A DNA stretch of 64,000 bases, taken from the NCBI GenBank assembly GCA_018466975.1, contig CM031552.1, positions 930,001 through 994,000 of the forward strand, in the 5' to 3' direction. The position numbers and the translations under genes are program-made. Of this stretch, positions 24,126-32,536 are shown one piece after another. This DNA is from Sparassis latifolia (Eukaryota; Basidiomycota; Agaricomycetes; Polyporales; Sparassidaceae). Position 1 is the stretch's first letter. Each line of letters opens with the position of its first letter. The notes under the pieces are model-generated. The model saw nothing but the letters and a program-made list of their open reading frames with translations, was not told the origin of the DNA and did not search any database.

Positions 24126-25654
24126 GGCGGGTCGACGGGGAGGGAGCGGAAGAGAGGAGGGGATAAGAGCCTAGGAGTCTTATGGATGCATCAATTCTTC
24201 GCTCGGGCGCTCGCAGCCGCATCCGCGTGGCGGCGTCTGTGTACCGACCTTTGCTATGACGCAATCACCCCCGGAGTCAATTCTCCAGTGCGCGCGTCCC
24301 CGGGCCTCGGCCGCCGCGTATCAACGCACTACTTCCTCCTCGACAAACTCACCAAGGCCGTCGTACGCAACATCAATCGGTGGCTGGGCTTGATCTATCC
24401 ATGATTTTCTGCAGACGAGTCCTCTCGCAACCCCGTTCTGGGCAGGTCCACATGGAGAACGTTTATGTCAATCCTTCGGTGCATTACGTCCCGAGGAAGG
24501 AAAGTCAACCAGAGGTAAGAAGGTCGACCACGAGCCTCTTGGACAGTCGGCTGGTGTGGACCAGCACGGGCACGTTGACGTCACGCACTGGTGGGCTCGC
24601 TGTGATTATCTTTCAGTGGAGACAGTGCGTGTGACACTCACTCTACGAAGAGGCCTGAAACGTGTAGGCAAGACGTAGCCGCGAGGTTGGAATGCACACT
24701 GTACAAGGGAAACGCACCGGTGGTCGAAACGTCGAAGGGTTCGGGAGAGATAGCGTCGCGTGTTGTACCCGTAAGGTAGTAGCTAGGCCGCCGAAGTGTA
24801 CTTCTGAAAACACCAGTTATATAACATACTATGAGCATGCTTTAAATCGACTCACCGGGCCAAGCCTTGACTGTAGCTTTAAATCGGCGGGAGAGTCTTA
24901 CAGTTGCGGACAGAGAGGAGAAAGGAGGGGGAAACCCAGAGGCCCTCCGACCTTAAGTACCCGCAGATCGGAGCTGCGACGGGCTCTGATTGGTTCGTTT
25001 CTGAGGTATATGACGGGCGATGACGCAAGACGTCGATGACAACGGCAAGTGGCAACGATCGAAAGGGGAAAGACTGTTACTCTATATGGAATCGGTACGG
25101 CACTCTATATTCGGCTGTCAGGTGCTTATGGACGACAGCGCAGGAGTCGTCCCTACTCGCGGCTCCGTCGCCAACAGAAGCGCGGGGAGCAGGAGTTCTC
25201 CGGCAGATTTCTCGACCACGACGCCCCTCCCCACCAACGAGCTAACTCGATTGCCTTGCTCGAGCTAACTGACCCCTCTTCGTGCCGCCAGACCGTACAA
25301 GAGAAACTGCGTTCCATTTCTTTGCATGCAACTAGCTAACCACGACCGTCGTCGAACTCGGCTCACGGTCTTCGCGTATAAAGGGGACGAACAACACATC
25401 GCACACGCGTCAAGGCGTTCAAGTATAAGCACCACGTCTGCGCGTGCCAATCCCGCTCTCGAGCAGCCCAGTCGCATTGAACGCGTCAATACACTTTCCT
25501 CCACGCAGCCATGGCCCCTGCAAACGTGCATATACGATGCTCAGTGCGGGGCAACGATGCGCCACCGATACGTCTATCGTACATGCTATCGTACAGCACT
25601 AGTACACCGGCTCGCAGAAACTCCACGGAGGCGTCGCGTCACCCCCAGCCCAAG
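24126..25654. other. Intergenic region upstream of the GH72 gene
   Basis: About 1.5 kb with no gene I can support. A plus-strand TATAAAG near 25379 precedes a well-placed ATG at 25511 (GCAGCCATGGCC). The reading frame that follows is a low-complexity Arg/Ala-rich shadow of the opposite-strand gene, so I do not call it. Confidence 0.5.
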
Positions 25655-27100
25655 TCACGGCTTCCACGCCCGCCTCTCGGGCGTCGCCTCGCCCCCACCC
25701 GCGCTCGCGCGCGTCACACGCCCGCCCCTGCCCGGCGTGCTGCGCGCATTCGGGCGCGAGAGGAACACATCATCGCGCGACGGCGCACGGGGCATCCCAA
25801 ACCGGCGCGGCGGCGAAGGCGTCCACGCGGGCGGAGCCTCGTCCAGCAGCCGCGGAGGCGACGACTCCGAGCCCGCCGGGTGCGCGCGGGGGCTCAGGCT
25901 GAGGCTGCCGAGGATGTCGTCGAGCTCGCGCGCGTCCTCGTCGTACGCCCACCACTGCGTGCTGCTGCTCCCCTCGTCCACGTCCGTGAAGGGCCGCGGG
26001 AGGAGGCCGAGCCCGTCGAACGGCGCGCCGTCCGCCTTGCGCAGGCCGGAGATGCCGAGCCCGACGAGCGCGCTGGCGGCGGGGGTGTACGCGAGCGTGA
26101 GCGAGGGGCTGGAGAGCGCCGAGGGCTGGGAGGCGTCGAGCAGCGAGGGCGTGCCCGCGTCGGAGGTGGAGCCTGCGCGCGTGCGGACGCGCGCGAAGGA
26201 CGCGGGCGGGAGGCGCGGCGACGGCGGGGAGTACGTGGGCGAAGACGGGCGCGGCCAGGTGTCGGGGTCGCGCGAGAGGGCGAGCTTGAGGCTCTCGTAC
26301 GTGCTGCGCTCGTCGTATCGGATGGGCTCGCCCGTGGGGAGGGGATACGCAGTGAGGCGCAGGGTGGTGCCCTGCGCGTGCTGGCTGCGTGCAGGCGCGC
26401 CTCTAGAGACGGTGTATGCACTCCAGGGCTTCTCGGGTATCTGCACCGTCGCAGCAGTGCGCTTGTGCTTGGGATGCAGGCCGCGCACCGCCTCGCGCGA
26501 GAGGGCGGGCGCGAAGACGCGCAGGCCGCCCTCGGAGAGCGTGCGCCGGGAGGCGCGGCGGGGGAGGCGCGCGAAGACGCGCGGGCCGGGGGCGGAGATG
26601 GTGGATGAGGCTGGCGCGCGTGGGCGCGAGTCGGGGACATCGTCGGGGAGGCGCACGAGAGCGTAGCGCTCGAGGTTCTGGGACCAGCATTCGGTGTAGG
26701 GGCTCCTGAGCCGCCCAGCTTGGACGAGGACTTCAAGGTACGGGGCGCCGGGGGGCACTATGTCGGAACGGGGGAGTGCGTGCGCGACATGAGAAACGAT
26801 CGTCGGAGGAAGGGATGGGAGTCCGCTGGGGCTGGCTGGCAGCGGGGCGCAGGAGCTCTGAGTGGGAGAAAGAGTCAAGTGTGCAAGGAGGATACGAGAG
26901 AAATGTCGCCTGTAGAACTTGCCGGAAGAAAGACGGGATGAATGCGAGCGAGAGGAGGACGGGATAATATAGCGGAGAGCATGGCTGACAGGAGGCTGCA
27001 CCGAACGCTGGCTGGTGGCTGAGGCTGGTAGAGACGCGTTCAGCTGTCGTCCTCGGTCAAAATATAAACGAGTCCACAGTCCAGGCTCATGTCGGTGCAT
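25655..27100 (-). CDS. Hypothetical protein, Ser/Pro-rich
   Basis: A continuous minus-strand frame of about 480 codons with natural protein composition. I do not recognise it. The conserved-looking core includes GAPYLEVLVQAGRLRSPYTE, WSQNLERYALVRLPDDVPDS, PRVFARLPRRASRRTLSEGG and EPIRYDERSTYESLKLALSR. An acidic segment, STQWWAYDEDARELDDILGS, precedes a Pro/Arg-rich end. The only in-frame ATG in the first 470 codons is at 27100, inside a dispersed repeat (26961-27170). The true start may therefore lie in an unrecognised upstream exon or further downstream. GC content is very high and the opposite strand is also open. No membrane segments or known motifs were seen. Confidence 0.55.
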   Translation of the reverse strand: MHRHEPGLWTRLYFDRGRQLNASLPASATSQRSVQPPVSHALRYIIPSSSRSHSSRLSSGKFYRRHFSRILLAHLTLSPTQSSCAPLPASPSGLPSLPPTIVSHVAHALPRSDIVPPGAPYLEVLVQAGRLRSPYTECWSQNLERYALVRLPDDVPDSRPRAPASSTISAPGPRVFARLPRRASRRTLSEGGLRVFAPALSREAVRGLHPKHKRTAATVQIPEKPWSAYTVSRGAPARSQHAQGTTLRLTAYPLPTGEPIRYDERSTYESLKLALSRDPDTWPRPSSPTYSPPSPRLPPASFARVRTRAGSTSDAGTPSLLDASQPSALSSPSLTLAYTPAASALVGLGISGLRKADGAPFDGLGLLPRPFTDVDEGSSSTQWWAYDEDARELDDILGSLSLSPRAHPAGSESSPPRLLDEAPPAWTPSPPRRFGMPRAPSRDDVFLSRPNARSTPGRGGRVTRASAGGGEATPERRAWKP

Positions 27101-27170
27101 CGGTGTCAACGATCGATCCAATCTGCCAAACAGCAGAGCGGAAAGCAGAGAAAGCACTAGCGAGGACGCA
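26961..27170. repeat. Dispersed repeat, copy A
   Basis: Shares GCATGGCTGACAGG, CTGGTGGCTGAGGCTG, a GACGCGTTC...TGTCGTCCTCGGTCA block and AGTCCAGG-type blocks in the same order with 35893-36116. It overlaps the proposed 5' end of the hypothetical gene on the minus strand. Confidence 0.6.
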
Positions 27171-27825
27171 GATCACCTCCGGCTCGGGATATACAAATAC
27201 AAGCTCGCACAGTGAACTTGAGACCCAAGCCTGTTCATATCGCTTCACATAAGCCACCTGTCGAGCCTCATATACCCAAGGATAATCGGATACCGCTATT
27301 CGAAACCATTCAAAAGCAGTGACCTGGCCGGCGTCGACGGAGTCACGGAAATGTAGTCTCCCAAAGGCAGACTACAAACCCATACCTCTGAATTAACGAA
27401 TGGGAGAGGGGACGGGATGATATAGAGGAAGCGCAGCCAGACACGGATATCCTGAGGCACGAAGGTTGAAGCAGAGTGTCAGTCTGCCTTTGGGAGACTA
27501 TTTAAGCCAAGCGCCAGTCCGACGACCACTGCCGCGGCCAAAGTTCTTGTAATTTTACAGAGAAGCTCGCATTAAACTCGATTTACTCCCTCGCTTTGAG
27601 TGTTCCGACTTCACGCACAAGTTGAATTGAAATGCAGGGTGGTCTTTGGTCTACACCTACAGCAAGCGCAGCCATTCGAAATTTCTTCATTCTCTGGTAC
27701 ATGTTCTGCAAACGCAAATCATATGCATACCGGCGGCACCAGTGTCCAACTTGTGTCTATCCATTTCTCCGTAAACAGCCTCTCCAGCAACTCCACGTCA
27801 TAACCTGATCAATCCTCGAATGCGG
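27101..27825. other. Intergenic region with MITE family 2
   Basis: Contains the 3' part of dispersed repeat copy A and the 147-base MITE at 27354-27500. No gene is seen here. The right end is the 3' flank of aldos-2-ulose dehydratase. Confidence 0.6.
27354..27500. mobile_element. MITE family 2, complete copy
   Basis: A 147-base element with perfect 20-base terminal inverted repeats (TAGTCTCCCAAAGGCAGACT and its complement). Its interior segment 27439-27477 matches 42265-42303 with four mismatches. A lone terminus of the same family, with one mismatch, is at 62238-62260. Confidence 0.85.
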
Positions 27826-30800
27826 CTAATACTGGAAAGCCGTCGATGGAAATTCGAACCTGAATCTACGTCAGCGCCACTCGCGCACACCACGAACGAC
27901 ATTGACAAGGAAATAAGAGCACTCACGCCATCCACAGGTCGAATCGTTGCCGCTTTTCATCCAGAGGGGGTTTAATCGGTAACTTCTGCTCTCCAAAGTT
28001 GCTCGCCAGCCATGCATGCCACGGATAGTCCACTGTATCATTCGGACGCAGTTTGGGCGTCGCCTGCGTGCCGGGTTGGATCTTCCACAAGGGCCCATGC
28101 TCGTACATACTCGGCACGACGAGTAGCGTGCTGTTCTTCTCGACGTATTCCTTTGTGAGTTCCGCGTTGATGTTGATCGGTTCTGTATTACTATCTGCGA
28201 AGTAGCGCTGTCATAAGTAATATCAGTCTGTGTGCAGACGTAGGTGGACGATGTCGAACCATGCCGCCTAAACCGCCGCCGTTGGAGAGGCAGTAATGAA
28301 TTTCACAGAAGGACTTGTCGGTATGGTTGTCTAGAAAATAAGAGTGAGTGAACTCGTGTGTTCGCATGTTTTGTAATCAACGACATACGGAAACGAGCCT
28401 GAGAGCATCCATGCATCAGCCACGATTCACCCGCTGAATGCAAAGCAGGTAGACCCACCGTTTCTCCAATACCGAGAGTCCACGCCTGTATGTGCACAAC
28501 TCGCTGAATTGCATCGTCGTTGAAGTATACGTAAAAGCCAGTCATGTTGTAGAATTCAAAATCGTCCCAGACTTTGTGCACATCCGAGTCAGATATGCAT
28601 CGGCATTGTGTCGAAATTTCGCTCACGTCCGCTATTTGCCCAAGGCAGCTTCTCCACCTTGATGAACGGGAACTCCATGGCTTTCACATCTGCAGGAACC
28701 TCCGGCACATGTGGAAAGATGTTCTGTGCAGTCACCTGGCTCATTTTAGTGAAAGGGCCCTGGAATTGATCCAAGGGCTCGACGCGGAGGAAGACGGTGC
28801 CGTTCTCGCCCGCCACGATTATCCCATCGCGCGACAACACGCATGTTGTCGCTACTTGCTTAGCTGTGGGAGCGATTGTACGAGTGTCGGTCTTTCCGCT
28901 TTCGTCCGTCATCTTGATGGAACCTTCGTTCATGAAGGGAAGCCGATCTGTGGCTGCAAAGCGAGAGAAGGAGGCAAAAGCACACACCATAAATGACCTT
29001 TGTCCAATCACCATGTCCGAGCTTCATCTGGGCCTTGGGACGGAGCACGACGAGTGTCAACTTTTTCCCCCCAATCGTGATGAGCGGCATTGCAGGAACA
29101 CAGCCATCCGGAACCGCATTTGGCCGCGGTACACGTAGGAGCACCTCTTTATCGAGCTTCGTGGCGACGATGGACTCGCGCGACGTTATGTGGTATGGCT
29201 CAATGGCGTTGATGCGAATGCTCGGCGGATCTGGACCGGTGAGGTAACCCGGGACGTAGTAAGATATGGAAGCGATGTCCTGCAGAGGGTGGCAAGGGTG
29301 AGTAGACAAGTAAAGCGTTGACGCTCGTGCAGGGGCAACAAACCAGTCTTTTAGGATCAGTGAACCCTGCAATAGCAAGACGCCCGGCAGATTCAGCAGT
29401 GATTCTGATCCTGTCGAATCGTCCTTGTGCGAGATCAACCGGTGTGTACAAGTAAACACCTTGGTTCTCGGCTGGTTTCATATTTGGACGTCAGCTCTCC
29501 CGGCCTTGATCTGCAGCTCAAACTCACCCTTGCCAACAGCTGTCGAGGAGAGTTCGGTAATAGATAGCGCAGTACGTAGGATGAGAGACTTACGTGCGCC
29601 CATGCATGCAATAGCAAAGGAGTCAATATCACTGTCACCGACCTTCACCGAAACGACATTATGGATGGTGCCAGTATGCTCTTTAGAATCGAGAGGTCCA
29701 AAGTCGTCGATCACGACCCGCTTCCAGAGGGAGCAGTCCATGAGTGATGCAGCACCTTGAGGCGCCTTGCTGTTATCCTTGATGTACACGGAGACAACAT
29801 TCCCATGAAAAGCCTGTATGTCGCACTGTCAACAATTGGTGTTCATTCAAACAAGTCAATGACGACATACCTCGCAGGAAGCAATGTACCCGACATGATC
29901 GCTTCCAACACGCACGACGTCAACGGATCCCGAGCCCCAATAAGGATTATCGTGATCGACGTCCTGAGGGAGACCCTTACCGACGACGTTATACCGCCAC
30001 TTCTTCTTATCCTCATCGAACCAGAGGAGAACAATGCCTTCTCGCCCTGCGACCAGAGCCATGTCTAGGCCGTTGTTCCCGCCGTTCAGTAGTTTGACTT
30101 CGTGGATAAGACGGAACTCGGATGGGAAGAGGATGTCCTCGGTCCAGCTTTGGGGGCCTTGGCGCTGGTCCGATCCGTAGGTTGGCGAGTAAACAATCAC
30201 AGGTGCAGGAGATTTGAGATCTTTAGATGCGGAGATGATGGGTATGGCCAGGACTTGGTAGAAATCGTGCCTGGTGAAATGACCGACTGACAGAGAAGGT
30301 TCAATATGAAGACAGTATGGACAAGAGTTAGGCACCGACCTTGCAACCTGGCATATATTCGGATAAGTTAGTTCGCCAACGTGCTGACGAGGTTGATCAC
30401 TGTATACCTGTGCATGCCCGTAGAATTCCCGATGTGGTGCGCTTCCCAATAGGATTTCGTGTCCCCAGGTCCAGGATTTTTCAACCACTGGATGCGGCCA
30501 CCGTCTTTAGTCTTTGCGTCCCACAACTACAGAGCGTGATGCAAGGACACTTTAGTATTCCTTTAGGAGTATCACGGGCTGAATGCCTCACGTCGCTCAT
30601 GCTGGGGCCATAGCGATCACAGATGATGACTAGAGAGCGTATGGGTCAACCTCTTACTGAACGAGAACAGTAAACTTGCGCTTACTGTCATTGAAACCAC
30701 TGCCGGTGAGATCAGCGTACGCCATGGCGACAGGAAAATCCAGACTCTGGATCTCAGAGACCTTCCAGCCTTGTGAACTGCAGCGAGACTGTCAGAGGAT

Positions 30801-31045
30801 GCAAAAAAAGACTCGATCACAACATACCCTATGTTCTCCGGGTTATGGAAAAGTTTGATTGTGGCGGGTTTCCCTTGAAAACCCAAACCATAACCAACGA
30901 TGTCGGGTAGCTTTGAGTCCTTACTGTACGGGAATGCATGGAGCCAGTACCCATCGGGCAATGGAGTAGCAACGAGTTGTTCATTCACATGGACAGACCT
31001 AACGTCGTTCGCGGTGGAAGACAGTGAATATCCGTTGCAACACAT
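27826..31045 (-). CDS. Aldos-2-ulose dehydratase/isomerase (AUDH)
   Basis: Bifunctional enzyme that dehydrates 2-keto sugars (glucosone, 1,5-anhydrofructose) to pyrone products such as cortalcerone and microthecin. The N-terminal part (from about 31000 to 29000) is propeller-like, with DGYWLHAFPYSKDSKLPDIV, LDFPVAMAYADLTGSGFND, DMALVAGREGIVLLWFDEDK, NPYWGSGSVDVVRVGSDHV and EAFHGNVVSVYIKDN. The cupin part has FYNMTGFYVYFNDDAIQRVV, HIQAWTLGIGET and the metal-ligand stretch ARFHNHTDKSFCEIHYCLSN. Near the end are MYEHGPLWKIQPGTQ and NDTVDYPWHAWLASNF. The coding sequence stops after FDLWMAFEFPSTAFQY, which lacks the extra C-terminal domain I remember in the Phanerochaete chrysosporium enzyme. Two microexons (8 and 10 nt) are required to keep the frame. 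ATG 31045 is the most upstream plausible start. Divergent from pyranose 2-oxidase. Confidence 0.9.
28389..28398 (-). other. 10-nt microexon of AUDH
   Basis: GCTCGTTTCC, flanked by ...CTCTCAG and GTATGTCG, joins GIGET to HNHTDKSFCEIH as ARF plus the first base of His. Without it the metal-binding segment is out of frame. Confidence 0.75.
30341..30348 (-). other. 8-nt microexon of AUDH
   Basis: GTTGCAAG, flanked by ATGCCAG and GTCGGTGC, joins GMHR to VGHFTRHDFY and supplies the Leu-Gln in between. The known enzyme has MHRLKAGHF at this place. Confidence 0.75.
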
Positions 31046-31207
31046 TCTTGAAGACAGCGGTAGACTAGGGCTTGGGTGCTCACACAGAAGTCCTGTGATT
31101 TGTACCTTTGCGAATGGACTTGGACCTCAATTTAAATGACTACTGACTTTCCGCATGCATCCAGAGAATGGCTCCATGAACTAATGGGATGGCGGTATCA
31201 GTGAGGC

Positions 31208-31575
31208 CATGCTCGAGGAAAGTCCAATTGAGCGTTCGGCGCAGATGGACCACACACCGAGGTCACGCTCGAGGAAAGTCCAATTGAGCATTCAGTGCAG
31301 ATGGTTCTTAGGACCACACACCGATGTCATGCTTGAGGAAAGTTCAATTGAACGTTCGGCGCAGATGGTTCTTAGGACCACACCGATGTCATGCTCGAGG
31401 AAAGCTCAATTGAACATTTGGCGCAGATGGCTCATAGGACCACACCGATGTCATGCTCGAGGAATGTTCAGTTGAACGTTCGGCGCAGATGGATCTTAGG
31501 ACCACACACCAAGGTCATGCACGAGGAAAGTTCAATTGAACGTTCGGCGCAGATGGTTTTTAGGACCACACATCT
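31208..31575. repeat. Minisatellite, six units of 56-66 bases
   Basis: Units begin near 31208, 31264, 31328, 31390, 31450 and 31516 with CATGCTCGAGGAAAGTTCAA or close variants. The core includes the palindrome TTCAATTGAA followed by CGTTCGGCGCAGATGG and a GGACCACAC tail. Units differ by scattered substitutions and small indels. Confidence 0.92.
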
Positions 31576-31887
31576 GTCTAAGTTAGCGTAAGAAGAAGTG
31601 GTGAGCAGAAGAAGGGGGTTCAATCGTAATTGAGCTGGGTGTGCTTAGCATGCCATGCCACGGGCTCTCAACGCCGCCGTTGAACGTTGAACTTTGGTTA
31701 CCGAATCGGGCTATGGACATTGAAGGATGATCAGATCGGCAACCTGGATCTGGAAATACTTCGGATTTTGTGCGGACGGCGGCAGCGTCCACTTGTGGTT
31801 CCGTGTGGTCTTGCACCCTCGTTCAAGCATCCCCGCGTCTGGCCGTGAGGAGCTAGAAGCCAATTCAAGACCTTTCAGGCGCCGAAA

Positions 31888-32110
31888 CATCAGCAAAACC
31901 CAACTTTTTCTTGCAGAGCTATTTTGACTTTTTGGTCTTACAACCCTTATTTAAGACAATAAGTCTTCAAATAAGTATCAATAAGTCTGATTTCAGACAC
32001 TCATGCAATATGCATTAGGCCCTTTTTGACCTTATATCCTTAAATAAGGATCATAAGTCCATTTAAGTCATTTAAGTACCCTTTTAAGTAAAAGTTGGGT
32101 TTTGCTGATG
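31888..32110. mobile_element. MITE family 1, copy 2
   Basis: A 223-base copy of the element at 21017-21230, in the same orientation, with the same 21-base terminal inverted repeats and the internal CTTATTTAAG / CTTAAATAAGG inverted motif. It lies inside the divergent AUDH / pyranose oxidase promoter region. Confidence 0.88.
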
Positions 32111-32456
32111 AATACATTCAGAACGCCGCGGTACGCAGAGTTATGCTCGCCTTTCCATTTATCATTTCATACTTGGCTAAGACCTCAAAATCTTCCTCAT
32201 GGCATCCAGACCAAACGAGTATCCCGCGTAGTCATCTAATGCAGGGCGCTTCGGAAACTAGAATCATACAATGAAGCATCCATGCTTGCCAGTGTGACAC
32301 TTCACATTCAATATCATTCAATCCCTTAGATCATCCCCCAAAACTTTGCGATTGGTCGAGAGTGGATGCTGGACACTCCTGAGGAATATTTTGGTCTACA
32401 CTCAAGTGGAACATATTACAGGATATTCCATTGGAACATTAGGCGCACATCCGCGA

Positions 32457-32463
32457 TATAAAG
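32457..32463 (+). promoter_or_regulatory. TATA box of pyranose 2-oxidase
   Basis: TATAAAG lies 74 bases upstream of the ATG at 32537, directly after the minisatellite-like core at 32426-32450. Confidence 0.55.
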
Positions 32464-32536
32464 CGAGGCAGAGATTCTGGTCCTTTCCAGGACTCGGACT
32501 CTCCTCCCTATTCGTGAATCACTCAGTCATCGACAA

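Larger units (their letters stand above)
31046..32536. other. Divergent AUDH / pyranose 2-oxidase promoter region
   Basis: About 1.5 kb between the two start codons. It holds a six-unit minisatellite (31208-31575), a MITE (31888-32110) and, next to the oxidase gene, a diverged single copy of the minisatellite core (32426-32450) followed by a TATA box. No gene is supported here. Short open frames over the minisatellite merely reflect the repeats. Confidence 0.7.

Noticed and set aside
25326..26666. Long plus-strand frames (446 and 365 codons)
   Set aside because: They are Arg/Ala/Gly-rich with shadow-like composition opposite a minus-strand frame of normal composition. The high GC content explains the absence of stops.
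31208..31575. Regularly repeated units that could suggest a CRISPR array or a small repeat protein
   Set aside because: Units are directly tandem with no unique spacers, the genome is eukaryotic, and the open frame over the array merely follows the repeat length and breaks between frames.
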